Assembly: GCA_026874595.1 (NCBI GenBank) | Contig: CM049306.1 | Location: forward strand, 59,464,019 to 59,528,018 | Length of the DNA stretch: 64,000 nucleotides | Direction of reading: 5' to 3' | Origin: Sipunculus nudus | Lineage: Eukaryota; Annelida; Sipuncula; Golfingiida; Sipunculidae | In this document: positions 25,817 through 40,744 of the stretch, piece by piece | Position numbering within the stretch: the first letter of the stretch is position 1 | Layout of the letters: each line of letters opens with the position of its first letter | Translations under genes and position numbers: made by a program | Notes under the pieces: model-generated | Databases searched by the model: none | The model's input: only the letters and a program-made list of their open reading frames with translations | Told to the model about the DNA's origin: nothing

Positions 25817-28800
25817 CTTACTAACGTGCCATTTTATGCATTTTGACAACTCAAGGTTTTAAGGTTTAATGCTCAGAGGGTCAATAATTATATATAAGGT
25901 GCATTCTAAATTTATAGGCATATTCTCACCAAGAACTCAGAATCTGATCTCCCTCCATAGATGATACAAACTTATCGTCATAAATGTAACTAATTGGCCA
26001 ACAATGCATGAAGCTAAACAAGAACCCACAAAAAAAATCTATGGGTCATCATAGGGGATCAAAGGGATGTATTGTAAAACAAACACACTATCAACAATGT
26101 GTACAGGTATGGGGCATTAATGGAGAGAGCAGGGGAGTTCCCTAGTAATTAAAATACAAATACCTTTTATGGAATACATGTGGTGTCAGTGTATGTATTT
26201 CATTGCATAAAAAGTAAAACATGTTCATTACTATTTGAATCATAATATATTGAAGGTTAGGCTTCATTTTGCTGTTTTTCTTAAATTTAGCTACTGTTAA
26301 CCTAGTCCATTTTATCCTAGCCATTATCAACCTAGCTATTTTTACCTTGGGCTTTTTACTTAGCCCCAAATGATGTTAAACAGTCTTGTATTTTATAGTT
26401 TGTATATTTGAATATATAAGGTCTTTAATATCAGTACTATAAATGAAAGACACACAATATGCTTGTTATACACGTTAAAGCATTGTCGGTACTACTGAAA
26501 GATAAAAAAAATCCACAGTTCAACAGGTTTGCTTGAATAAGGGTAAAGGGTAAATTTATGAAATCCTTAAATGGCAGACAAATTATAAGTGTGAAACATT
26601 CTTTTTTAGTAAATCGAACATATATTGCATGAAACGCTCTACATTAGGGCGTTAGTTAACGTGATGTTATCTCAAATATTTATTTTTTTACCAACTTTTA
26701 TTTATGGGAACAAACCAATTTCTGCATACAGGAATGTCAGCGATATGTTGGGGCGCTGACAGGCAGTTCAAGCCCGTATGTATATATGAGGTTTGTTCCT
26801 TAACTAAACTCAATGAGAAGGCCATATAACTGTCAAAGTGTCGCGAGCACAGGTTGAATTCTTTTCATCCGGCGGTATGTAGCAGCCACGGATAACAAAG
26901 CTCATGCCGGTACATTTTATTTGGTGGCCCCAGTGGACATTATTACCGGGTATTACTTGGCAGGCAAATGTGTATGGTCACGCAACGCGGACGGTCCATC
27001 TTCTCCCGTTCCGCAGTGATGGTGGCGGCTGTTAGTTAATCTTGAAATATGGTTTCTCCCACGGGCGCACGGTCGTAACGCGGCACAAAGGTGACATTTA
27101 CAGCTAATTCAATTTCGGCGGCAATCTGTCAAAGAGCATCCCAGCGCTGTCTGTCGGCTCAATAAGCCTTACAGAGCTATTAATTCACCTCGCGCTTGCT
27201 GTCCCTGGCTGGCTGTAGCGGGTATGCTGGTCTGTGGAACCCCAGTCCCAACGATTTATCTCAATCTGGCCGTGCATTGACGTTATCGAGTGATTTATTC
27301 TCCGGTATTATGGCACCATGCGGTCCAGGTCGAATGCTAGCAGCTCGGCAGTTGCTCCTGTGGCAGTGCGATCAAATCGGCTACTTTGCTTAATACAACT
27401 ACTGTTCAGCTCTGAAAGCCCGGGTGTGATATGGGTTCATACCTGATCAAAAAGGTCCCTTCACACCCCGTCTTCCCGCCCTCTTTATATCCTATCCATT
27501 TGCGATATTTCAGAACTGTTTTGAAATCCGTGCGCTCGCAAAGTTATGTGCATGGACACAGCAAAGCATTGTTGAGGTTGGGCTACATTTAATCCAAAGA
27601 TAAATTATTTACGTGCTTATTATCATGCATAGTTTGATCTCTTCTGCGTCTTGGCATATTCCTATTTATGCTTGGGGCTGGATATTAAAATTGTTAGGAC
27701 CCGTCTCTTTATTTGATTTTATATGGGTTATTCAACCAACTTCGACGTTGGAGAGTCTTCGTGTTTTGACTTCAGCTTTGAACAAACCAAAATTCCAAAA
27801 CGGATACTTCAGTATGCAGATTTTAATCAGTATTACTTTTTATTATTCGTCTTCGTCAGTAAAGGGAAGTACTGACAATACCTGATATATATGTAAAGTA
27901 CACAACTCTTGAGAGCTAACTGCATTTCATAAGTCTTTTTTTAGGATAGGTCCGTGGACTGTTTATGACACTGACTGTTGGTAAAGGATGAAGGTATCCA
28001 TACGATAATAATGATAAGGATGTTATAATAAAATCTTCTGTATTTCAGGTTTTATCTGTAGGGGGTTAGTTGTAATCGAGAAGGTATGACCTGTCGTCAG
28101 GATATTAGAGCGAATCTCTTTGGGTCTAACGAGATCTCACCATGCAGTATATGCCATAAAGGCACAGGCGGGGTTTGGACCGTGGTCCTTCTGCTCCGTA
28201 GTCTAACGCCTTAAAGGGGCATAATCACCAATCTGACATTTAAAACTAAAGGTAACCCCTTGGAGCTGATATAAAAAAAGACCAGAAAACGTTGATATCA
28301 CTGCACACAGGCTGCTCGTTTTGCTTATATCAACGTGTTAATAATATGTGGGGACCCTCCAAAATAATCAAAACAAATTCTTCAAGGGCATCTGGCAGCA
28401 AGTCAAACAAGCCAGCGCTTTGCAAATTGCGTTTTGCAACAAGTAACCTTTCTACTTCCGCATATATGCAACCTAACACCTAAGGTTATATTTTTTTTTC
28501 CTTTTGTCAACATTGCCGTGTTTATAAACACGTTGATATATAAACAAGTTCATACATCCTTCACGGAGGCGTTATAAGAGCTTTTCATAACCAAAATTAC
28601 CCTTAGATTATTAATATATACACAGAGGAAGCCAGAAATCACATAAATTCTTTTTCAAAAGGCAGGTGAATGCGCATCTTTAAACTCCGGGCTGCGTCCT
28701 ACGCATTTAATAGAACTTGATTCTCTAAAGAAAGGAAGAAAAACACGAAAAACTGATCACAAATACTCTGGCTTTTGTATCTTTTGTTGCACGGTCGTTC

Positions 28801-31562
28801 AAGGGCAATGATTATGCTGCAAAGGTTTGGAGCTCATTTCTTCATTCGCAACTATCGTCAGAGAGAAAAAATGCAGGTCTTCCCGAGAATCCAAGAAAAG
28901 GTTAACGAATAGGTCAGGTTAAATGTGCGGGGTTAAACCGTGACGTAATAACATACGTTTGTAAGTAAAATATGTTTCACACTCGGCCTGAGATGCCTCA
29001 CGCGTGCATGCGGTTTGACAGTGGTGATATATACACGTCTGTGCCTTTAGACGTGAGACTCCAGCTGGATCCAGGGACTGTAAGGGTTGAGATGTGATGG
29101 TTCTTGTCAAGGCTGGACCGTGCTGTCCAGTGTGTTGTTGTAGTCATGGTGTAAGGGTAGATAGGTCAAGTTGAGACTGGTCTCATCAATCATCCAGACC
29201 AGTCTTGGGGTCAAGCCAATATGTAATGTCTTAGGGTGTATTTCTCTTACCCATCCCCTAATTTCCGGAACCAACATGTTTCACCTGGCCGACCACCAGG
29301 AATATTCAAGCACCCGGGACTACCGACGAAATCTACCCAGTCAAATCCCCCCCCCCCCAGAACAACAATCAAACTGGTCAAGCATATACCTCCACATGCC
29401 CCCTGTGTCACTCGAACATACACCCACACCATAAATCCTAAAAAGGGTTACATCATGCATTTTAATACATTCCAGATTAAATGGTAAATCCTTTGTAGAT
29501 ACACATAAATGTGTATCTGAGCGTTCAGGAGTGTTATATGAATACCACTGCCACTGCAAATAAACCATTTATACAAATTGTTAACAATTAGTGTTTTAAT
29601 TGAAAAAAAGTTTTAATAAATTCGAATTAAATATCATGAGTGTTCGTGATAGAAAAAAATCCAAGAAATGAATAATAATAATAATAATAGTAATAATAAT
29701 AAGTAGTTATCATCATCAGAATCATAATTTTAATGTGAATAATATTTTACAAGCTATGTCGACGTTAACCTTACACTTCTTTACGTGAACTTTTTATCCG
29801 TGAAAGTATTATCCGAAGAGTGGGGTAGGTTAGCTGGGCGGGTATTATTGGGGAGGGGATGACTTTAGCCAGGGGAGTTTTGTCGTACACCTCAGCACCT
29901 GTTGCCCACTGACATGGTGGCCCACTGCAACATGCCTTCTCTCATCGTTGTAAAAACAAACCGACTTTGAACCCCAACATAAAGTGTGCCATAGATTACA
30001 GGCTAAAGATGCCGGGCCTGGCTGTAAACAAACAGAGACAAATGATAAACAGTAACGCGAAGTGATGGATGGTGAACAGATTTATCGACCCTCATACATG
30101 TAACGATACGGAAATAAGAAATAGCCCTCGTTGATGTGGCCCCGACGGCTGTGGATGCGATCAGGTGCTGAACGTCAAACAATGTCTGTGTCATGATGTT
30201 CTGTCGGGATCATAGACATACCTTCAACATCTGACGTTTTTATTCCCGGAATAATATAGATTTTAGCAATGTCATATGTCTGGTTGTGAAAGAGAAGAAG
30301 TGACCTTTTTTCATAATATACTGTATGGCAACAAAATGATCACATGCATGCATGATAATGCAGCGTTTTCCACTAGCACCAGCGTTCTTTCCCTTTATGA
30401 TGGAGAAATGATAGACTGAATAAGGTGTCTTGCTGTAATATATTCATAACTGTAATGGAATTTCTGATTATTTTGTCAGCCACCATTTTTAACCTTTTTT
30501 GACTGCATGCATGGATGAAATTAGTAATTCTTATTTGCCGAGCCTCGGATGTTATGTGACTAAATTCTTTCATTGTTGAATTTTGTATACCTTTGGAAAA
30601 TCGCGTGGTTGGGCACAGGAATTGGACTGTGTTATGCCAAAATATGTATGAAAATATTTTATTCAGCAGGTTTTAGGAGACTTAGCATAATTGTAATCCC
30701 AACTTGGTCATAAATTTTCAGTTATTTGATTTTTATGGTCTCCCATATCCTCACGACGATTCTCACTGAAGGTTCGCCCAAGTCAGAACATGGAGCACTG
30801 TTTGCCTTGTATCAAAGGACCCGAACATCAAGTGCGAGGGGTCGCCGACAGGTGTCAGATGTGTGGTTTAAAAGGTTCATTGTATACATTTTTTCTCGTC
30901 CTTGCCAGAAATAAAAACAGAAGACAAAAAGCGTTATGGATACCTTGTATGCAGAATGAAATTCATGTTGTAGTTGTACACTTTTATGCATAACGATTAA
31001 TTTTGTCTTATGTTTGCAGAGACCTCAGCTACAACAAAATAAAAGTCATCGGAGAAAACACGTTAAAAGGAGCGCCTTTACTAAAAAACTTGTGAGTATA
31101 CAATCTTAAACACATATATAGTAGATAAACAGAAACTTTAAACAATTAATTAAGTTTTCATTTTGGCAAAAAATAAGTTGACAATAGGAATATATTAATT
31201 GTGAAGGAACTCTATGAAACGGATAGTTTTTAGTCTGTATAATTATAAATAAGTTCCCATGCAGCAAAGTTTTCGCCAGTTTATGTATATAATCACTGCG
31301 AGTTCATTTACCATCAGAGGAGCGTTATCTCTTAAGGTTTGCCACCCAGTACTTCAGGCGGATGTACTGATAAGAATGTTATTGATAAAGAAGGTGAAAC
31401 TGGTACAACCACTGGAGGCTCATGTATGATAAAAGGCTCTGGTGCGGATGACACCCTTAAAGTCTGAACTGTTCGACTTTAAACGTTGACATTTACTTCT
31501 ACAGTTTCCTCTTTCTCTTTCCATGTACTATCTGGCTCATTCCGTATACGAATATAAATAAA

Positions 31563-31618
<56 letters not shown>

Positions 31619-34600
31619 ATAACATTTAAGACTACTCTGTCTTTATAGAGATTGTGATCAAGATCTGATCATTGTAATGCTGGCCAAAATTTATTAACTT
31701 ACACGGCCTTTACTTCACTAAATATTACATATGAAGGACAACTAAAGGGGCCATCGTCAGACACGTACATGTAGAAGAAGCCAATCAGTATTTTTAATGT
31801 ATTGAGTCAGTTTTAATACGAGGTCTGTTAGCCGGAATGAATGGACCCATTTGCTCCACGTGACAGGGAACGGGAGCGTAATAAAAAGGCTGAAGGCGTC
31901 AAACATGAATGGTTATGGATCTGTAGATGTGTCAATAAAGGTGCTGGCGTTCCTGAGCACGTCCGGGCTATAATGTGCAAAACGTGTCCGTAAGCCACAA
32001 GGGTAGCTGGTACTGACCCTTTGTTAGCAAGGACGATTGATTCTGTCACCTCGCCATCGTGGGAGCTGGAAGAAACTCCTACGGTTAAAGCAGTTAACTA
32101 ACTCCCTGGAGACTCCAGCGGTTGCCTGCGAGCACTCGAAAATAACGGATTGCCTTTGCGCCTTCTAATAGAAAACTAGCCAGTTATTGTTGAAAATTTA
32201 TCTGCTATGTTTAGGTGGCATTGGACTTTGATTGGAAAATGTGTCGAGTTACTTATACCTCAATTAACCTAAAAAGTTAATGGCTTTATTGCATATACAT
32301 TTGATTAAAATATGCAACACAGGAATTTATATTAGTAATAAGTATTTGACCTCATTTTATACTTGTGCATTATTGTATAATTTTCATTGGAAAAGAAATT
32401 ATCAATATGATAAGGTTTTCATGAAGAGTCGAAAAGAACACATGCATTTCGTGTAAAGGCATATTATTATAAGTAATACAGTCGGTTTATACAGTCCTTA
32501 ATATGCGATTATTTACCAGTATAATTACCAGTGCATGTATGCTGTATAGTAACTGTTGTAACCAGCTATAGTTAAACCAGTGTTAACTATACGGTATTGA
32601 GCGCTAATTGTATAAGATGACCTGCATATAATAAACCACAGGATCGGGGACCCATGCAGTCAGACCCTAGCAGAATGCAACACATGCAGATAACAGGTTG
32701 GAGTAACATTTCAGCTTCTCCCAAGCAGCAGAATTCCCAGTCCACGTATATATACTCTACGCAGCCTGTATATGACGCTAATAGCAATATGCTGTTAAGG
32801 AAAATGTATATAGTCCCAACGCGGTTTCATTTCGTGAAGAAAATAAAGATATATGTTTTACAAAAGAACACACTTATTCTCATTCCAGGCAAATGGACAA
32901 CAACGAAATTACCTGTCTGTCAGAGATGGCGATCAAGAACTTGAATTCCATGGAGATATTGTAAGTGTATTGGTTATCAGCAACTGCTACAGAGGGACTA
33001 TCTCCACTTTACTTGTGACATATATAAGACTCTTTTCGCTTTTAGCAAATGACAAAGGTATAATGGAGGAATAATCTACTAGAAAGCTGACCATTAAGGT
33101 TTAATTGTTATGTATATACGTATATGCCACATTTAATATCTGCACTTCACATGAGCCGAATATTAGTGGTCACCCTGCAGATAACACCGTACATTTAACA
33201 TATAAATAAAGCCGGAACTTATATGCTATTGGTTACTATATAAGTAACGCCTTTCATTGTGCATCTTTTTTAAATGTAACGTTCAATTTTTTTCAAAATT
33301 CTGGAAGAGTGTGAAAGCTCAACATTCAGCTCTCTATCTAAATTTACATGGTTGACTTTAGTTACAAATTTTATGACAGATATATCGGCGTTTCATATTT
33401 AGAAATGAATGCGGTTGTTGCTCTTTACCAGTATATTTCTTCACACAGTAATTGTAGATTATGAACATTTAGTTTAGCCGTGCAGTTGAGAAGGTGATGA
33501 AGGCGAGCAGGTTTGATTAAGCCTTCATTTCTTCCTTTTTCCGAGTTACTGAATTTAATCTGGCGTATCTTGAAATGTTTGAAAAACAAGTGCAAAGTAA
33601 ATTGCAAGAGAACACTTCGTTCTCGTAATTGTCAGGAAATTTAAGTCATTGGGTTAAAACTACAATGCATGTGCCCGTCGTAATTTACGTCCAATTTCAT
33701 CCCCTACTAAAACATGAAAGGAACATCTTTTTAACTGCCTGTCGTGTATTAATATATGAAGAGTGGATAGGAAGAGTTGACGAATTACACTGTAACTTCA
33801 ACAGCAAATGAGGTCTGATATAAAAAAAAAGCAAAATATGATCCGTCAGACTATCCGTTGTTTTTCGAAAAGGAAATACGATAGCGTTTCCATGAATCAA
33901 GCTTAATCATTCATCCGACCGACGTAATCCTGTCAGGCGGGGGGTGGAAACTGTGCGGAAAAGACTGGGGGTTTAAGCCGACACCTGTCAGTTTATCAAA
34001 TAATTCGTTTTTAAAAGCTCTCATGTGCTGAGACAGCTGCTGTTCGCAGGCTGACGAAGAACAGCCTAAGCCTGATTTTATGTAGCGTTTATAATGCGAT
34101 TTCTTCCTGTTGGTTTGAGACTGATGCTATAGGACCATTGCAGGCAGTCGCTATAAACATGCATTTTTCCAGATAACTCGTGCTTTATCCACATATAAAT
34201 GATGCCGAACATTTACAACCATCTTGCAGTATAGTACATTAATTTGATTAAAGCATAATGCATTTCACCTACACTTTTATATGTTTACCTTAATGAATAA
34301 ACCAAATTGATGGTTTCGCAATCATTTGTTCCTTATTTTTAATCAGACTTCTGTTACTGGATTGAAGATAAACTGCAGATAGACACTTTCTCGAGATTTT
34401 AGAGTTATGTGGTGGTAAATTCCAGCCTATAACTTAATTGTTTATTATCACCGAATCAATCGAAATTATTAACTATACCGTGACACAGATAAAGCAACTT
34501 GATCAAAATGCACTCTGACACACTGTCACTTATATGTACTCTAAAGTTTAACGACAATATATTAAAACTAAATATCACAAAATAAGGAAACGGACTTTTC

Positions 34601-37600
34601 AGGAGTGCAGATTTTCATTTGAACATGTATTCATTTGAAAACCTTGAAGATATATGCCACTTGTAATAATATGAACATTTGTACTTTAAATGAATACATG
34701 ACCGGCATCATGATTCTTAATTTTTATATTACTGTACTTCCTTTTGATATAAATTGAGATTTAATAATAATATATGTCTTTTATTTTCAGAACATTGAAT
34801 AAAAACAACATGACAACTCTACCAGAAAAGATCTTCAGCAATATGAACAAACTAAGAGTGACGTAAGTTCTTTGATATCTCTCTTCATGAATGCTTTTAA
34901 AATCATTTTAATTATAAGTTTAAAACTACATTTTTAGAAAAGGTAAAACTGAGCTTACAACGTGGTTATAGGTTATAAAATTATGTTACATAATACTTAA
35001 TAGTTCATGGAAGTTTTAAACATTTCCTTCAAATTTTGTTTTTGTCATTTCAGGAGGATTGCAGATAACAAGCTCCGATGTGATTGTAAATTAGCATGGT
35101 TATCCCAGTGGTTGCGCACGCATCCGACCCTCGCACTTTTCACCAAATGTGCCGCACCGTCCGCGCTCAAAAACGAACCTATTGCCGAGTTAGAACCCAG
35201 TGACTTCAAGTGTGACGGTAAATTCAGCTATCCTTTTCTCTCTCCTCCGGTGCACATCTCAACTTTATACTTAAATCCCGATGATGTAAATAAACAATTG
35301 AATCTTTATGATGTAAATAATCAATTGAATCTTTATTTTATAATATCTATTTAACAAAACCCTTGTTTGAAATTCACCTTTTCTTAAACCTGTTCAAACC
35401 GAAAAGACCGAGAGGAAAAATCCACCGTGAGAACAGATTAGATTTTGTTAATTGTTATGAATGGTTTCGTATTATCAGAAAACGGTACATTTCAGCTTTA
35501 TTCAAACCAATATTTCTAATATCTTTGATGTGGTGAAACATAACCTGTCAATATACCTGGTGCCTATCGTCCGTGCACAGAGAGAAATTTCACAGAAAGG
35601 GGCTCCCGATTGTCACATGCACAGTTCTTGGAGTGTTTCTTTAATAATTAATCGTTCAAGCTACTTATCAAGTAATGAAAAACACCACAGAAATAGTCCC
35701 AATGTGAATTTGACCAAAGATGAAGAACATTTGTTCCTATTGGGGCCTTTCAGAATGGGTTTATCATATGAATGCACCTATTTCGAAATCCATTTCGCAG
35801 TGTTTCGGGCTTCCAAATGATTTCTGTGCTGGTACTAGTTAATGACACCTTTATGGGCCACGCAGATGAAAGATCACAGTCCAGCCACATTAACCATAAC
35901 CGTAATATCCAGATAACGTCCATCAAAATGCCACAACCTCGGTCAGACCAGACGCCTCTTTTGATTGTGGTTTCTCGGGATTTAATCACCCATGTACTGA
36001 GGCCGCCACCATATCCATGGAACGTTTATATCTACTTTTGGTCCAGTTAGGGGCAATGCTATAGATTAGAAAGCGCGGCCACTGTTTAGGAATTCATATT
36101 TTAACAAACGCTCAGGATTGTAAACCTGAACTCAGTCCTATAACCTCATAAGTTCTCGTCCTTTTTTATGAATGCTCTTCCTGCAAGAAATGTTAAAATT
36201 ATTTCCATAGATGATATGGTAGTTTATTTTTTAGTATATAAAAAAGTACCATGTAAGATTCAAAAGTCAATCGCACTTGAGTGATAGAATATATAAGATA
36301 TAAAGCTGAATGCAATTATTCATGGATTTACAATCGTGTTCGAACGAGTTATTCTGTGATTGACAAAAAACCTTGTTCATTTGACAAACTCTGATGTCCT
36401 TTTAAGAAAGAGCAATTCATCAATTACCATTGTACGTATGTAGCTTGGTCGCTTAAATTCTGTTTTTAAATTATAAAGATTAACCCTTGTATGTGCAACG
36501 CCATCCCGACGGAGTTTAAATGTTTATAACGGCTATCATGATATATCGTTTTATCGATCGATGCATGGTGCATGTCGTTGCATGTCTACTGTCAGGCGTG
36601 CCTATATATACTAGTCAATAAACTTGACGGCCTCACGTGTTGTAAATTAGTCTCGTACTGTTTGAATTAATTGATCATTTCGTTTTCTTTCATAATCAAT
36701 TAAATTAGTTACATCTTTGCATAATCGATCACAAGGAATTATGTAATGCATACACAAAGAAGTCATTTTATAAACAAAAACTCACCCCTTGAGACATATA
36801 AAGGACTTGACACAAAGTATAACGAGCAACATAAAAACTGAACAACATGGCCATTTATCTTTACCTGTCAGCGTGATTTACAAGTATATAGGACTGGATT
36901 CACTCGGTAAATATACTAGGTGAAATTTCATACAGAAGATTTAACGGTAATATATATATATGAAATAATCGATTAACAATCTATCAGATAGTTAAATGGC
37001 AAGGAAATGTGTATTGGCAAAGTTAAAAGCGGGATAACGCTTTTTTCGACCACACCAAAATCCTCAAATCCTAGTGTGTTATCATCTGAACGTAACTGCC
37101 TTCCATCATGCAGCGTCGCACAGTTATGTAAATGTAGCATACCGATGTATATAACTAGGTGTCATGTATTTTTATTACTAGAACTTATATGTACTGGTAT
37201 CAATTCCATTGTTGTATATTAGTAAAAAAATTCAAGCCAGTATTTACCGTGCAAGTAATATACCCGCACCAGCAACCCCGCTGCACCGCAGAAAATGAAC
37301 ATGTATATAAACTTCCTTTGCTGAATGTCCGCAAGTATATGTTTGCTGTTAAGTGTCTACACAGAAATAACTGTGTGATCCTAGGCTTTATTATGTATGA
37401 CATGTATAATCATCAACGATGAAACGCTGCGGTTTTGAGTGTACATGACTAAGTTTTCTATATAATTATACTTATAGTTAAAGTTGCAGGTCTGTTCGGA
37501 AGCACATGCACAAGTCAACAGCCATGTATATGGTTGGCTATTCATGCCGACTGTATATATGTTTAATCTCCCACATCATCATCATCATCACCATCACCAC

Positions 37601-40600
37601 CGCCATCATCATCATTTACACCACCTTCATCATCATCATCATCACCATCACCATAATCACCACTTCCACCACCATCATCATCACCACCACCACCTTCATC
37701 ATCATCACCATCATCATCACCACCACCTTCATCGTCATCATCATCACCACCATCACAACCATCATCACCATCAAAATCCTCATCATCACCACCATCATCA
37801 TCATCACCACCTTCTTCATCATCACCATCACAACCATCATCACCATCAAAATCCTCATCATCACCATCATCATCACTCATGATTGAAATGGGACCTGTGT
37901 ACCGATCGTCCTAAATGTAATATAAACTTTCCAACAACTAACAGCAACTTAAACAGAAAACTTATATGGTGATTTGAAAATAAAAGCATGTATTTAAATA
38001 CTTATTTGATTCCACGTTCTTTTGACATTCTTTTATTCAAGCATGACAAGCGCCCAGTAACTGCGAGTTTGTGCGTTCGGTACACAAAAAAACACTCTTG
38101 GCAATAAACGAGCAGCATGTTTAATTCGTGCATGAAGAGTTAGTTTATTTGACAAAGATCGGCTCACTTGACTTCCTGACACCCATTACATGCTTAATAG
38201 CTGCATGTGTTAAAAGAAAACGCCGCGCACCGGTGAGGTCAAATTTTTCATTATTTACCGCTGGTCTCCGCTAGGTTGTCAGGTGTCTCAAAGAAAACCG
38301 TTCCTATTATAACAGGCCTGACATGAGCCGAACCCAGGCGTTGTAGTGCCAGAGATGTTGTTTCTAGCTGCTAATAGGCGAGGTGCAGGTACGACGCCCT
38401 TTCAACTTCGTCTCGTTCTTCTTCTGCACAACGGCAGCGCTACCTGTCACAGATCTCGGTCTTTAGTCCCCTTTTTTCTGCTCCTGCCAGCGGGCAGCCC
38501 TGTATCTTCATTAGCCCGTTGCTGTAACGTGTTAAATCAGGCTATTGTAGCCGCGGGGAACATTAGGTTCCAAGTCGGGTCACGTTCCCTGCCGTTGGCG
38601 ACGAGGGGACATATAACTCGCTACCAACAGCTTGTAGATTATGAGGCTTTCCACAAGTGTCCCCCGCTGGATGTGACTGCAATGGAAATCACAGCACACA
38701 TTGTGTGATGTCTTTATCCTGCATTAAAACAATAAAACAATCTTTGTATGAAACTAGTTAGTGGCGACGTTCAGACAGTTGCATTGTAGTTCTTATTCTA
38801 CGAGAGCGAGATCATCGAGAGAAAAATGTTTATATCGCATTTTGACTCGCGCTTAACTAAAAAAAACCGCATGTTGTGTTGAAATGATTTGTATATACGA
38901 CAACAGAAGAATGATGCAACCTTCCCCGCGTGGTATTACAGTACGCAGTATCAATATACTACTTAAACTACTACAAGACGGCCAGGAATGGAGATGTTGG
39001 TGACACCTTCGTCTGTAGCCAGTATTATTTTGCGACCATGGCAAGCCTTTAAGTCACGAAAGAAGGCAGTTGTTTTTGGTTCTTTGTGTCAGCATGGAGC
39101 TAGAAAAAACGGCGTGGGTCTGCTTTATTAGAGAGACGTTAGCTGTTGCGTTAATATTCATCAGTGTGATTTCCCGAGCGCTGTCAGTGGGTCCCAGATA
39201 GGCCTGGTGTGTTAATATCGTCAGATGGCCATTGACAATGTGTTTTATCTTCTTGATGGCGCTATCCCTGCGCTCGTCACCATGCATTCTTCCCGCCACC
39301 GCTGATCTAACCCGACGGTGCAGCCAACATGAGGCAAAACTTCAGGCGTTATTCATACAAGACCTGAATGATACTAACGTCACTTATAGAACGGCGAGTA
39401 CACAAAAGAGCTACATTGTGTGTTAACCTAAAACAATCAATTCATTCCTACAGAATACTGGAAGGTTGCAGATGTATTTTACCCGCTACTTTTTTACGTA
39501 ATTCTTTTTTCATCAAATATTTGTAAAACTCTCCGACTTTTTATTATTTAATACTTATAATAATTATAACCTCCTTGTAGTAAAGTGCACAAAATCATAA
39601 TCAGCCAGGCGAAGCTTTAGTGAGTTTTCAGTGATAAAAAATATACTCTTCTTGAGGAACACATGCAGCATATAGCAGAATACCTAAAATCCAAGTAAAA
39701 AAATATAACATTTTTATCATAGGTTTACTTTCAACCACATTCAATAGACAGAGCCACCAACAGGCCTATTACTCAACTAGATAGAACATCTCTATAATAT
39801 TTCTTAAGGACAGAACTGACTATAGTTTTGTGCGTTTCATAGCTCAGTGAACACAAAAACACATTAGTTATAATAACGATCCCTTAACTCCTCCAAGCTA
39901 GACATATAAGAGGAAGACTGATCCATGAATGGGCTGGCCAAGACGTGCCAATTTCCCATGAACGTGTGCCCTCCCTTCATCCGTTTAACCAGTGACAGTA
40001 CCTGGAGCCCACATTGTTATTAGCGTATGAGATATGGCATCCGTAGCACTATGTGGTATTTCTTGATGATGTTTGAAATCAGATATGGATCTCCACTAGC
40101 ATAAAAAAAACCTTCAGATTGCTGCTTGTTTATAAAATATCCTGCATGCTGTACCAGTGATTGGCAGTATTTGCAGAGATAGGGAATCAAAACAAGGGTG
40201 GGGTCCAACATATTTTTTACCCAGGCTAGTGTACATTATGTTTTGCCATCATTGAATGGTTTGTAGGTTGGTTGTTTGCTCGGTTGGTAAATTAATCTGA
40301 AAGCTTGAAACTGTTTTGGTTAAGGGTGCAAGGAACAATCCATTCAATTTTAGAGGTAATCTGGATCAACATCAAGATTCAGAAATTATATATTTTTAAC
40401 CCTTGGGAGATCATTCACTTGTATTTAGGCAAAATTACAGTGCATCTTTTTTATGGGATGACATTTTCTTAAACTTTTGTCAGAACATGTGTGAGCAGAG
40501 TTGATGGTACATTTTATTTGTTTACTTGACAGGCACAGAGAGCCAGGACCAGGACTGTACGGTACCACCTGTGTGCCCCTATGGGTGTACATGTACCGGT

Positions 40601-40689
40601 ACCATTGTGGACTGTAGAAAGAAAGGAATGAAAGAAATCCCACATAACCTGCCCGATGCTGTCACAGAATTGTAAGTGGAGGAAATTTT

Positions 40690-40744
<55 letters not shown>

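Larger units (their letters stand above)
7596..31019 (+). other. slit: slit 23.4 kb intron between D1 LRR3 and LRR4
   Basis: This is the largest intron in the window. It contains SINE-like fragments (7681-7842, 13763-13870, 26736-26800, 28084-28213), microsatellites, a large 45-bp minisatellite (14855-16683), a second minisatellite (19800-20236), a TIR-flanked element (20906-21515), and a short repeated-motif cluster (25532-25636). CpG is frequent (15 in the sampled stretch 12001-12480). No nested gene was convincing on either strand. Confidence 0.85.
35218..40532 (+). other. slit: slit intron between D1 and D2 (phase 1)
   Basis: 5.3 kb interdomain intron. It starts with a 27-bp tandem duplication (35281-35334), carries a long CAT/CAC repeat (37575-37880), and has a CpG-dense, GC-richer stretch at about 38220-38700 (29 CpGs counted in 38221-38700). 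CpG frequency falls to near zero between about 39.4 and 40.1 kb and stays low afterwards. The ORF at 38346-38708 resembles no protein I know. Confidence 0.88.

Noticed and set aside
37484-37882. His-rich (+) and Asp-rich (-) ORFs
   Set aside because: Both are translations of one CAT/CAC trinucleotide repeat.
38346-38708. 120-codon ORF in the CpG-dense stretch as a gene
   Set aside because: No recognisable domain, composition like surrounding DNA, and no supporting splice or regulatory context.
40100-40200. Chimeric assembly joining two unrelated sequences at the CpG boundary
   Set aside because: LRRCT1 and LRRNT2 on either side join in phase 1 to rebuild Gly, and the domain order is correct, so a single gene is the better explanation; not fully excluded without long reads.
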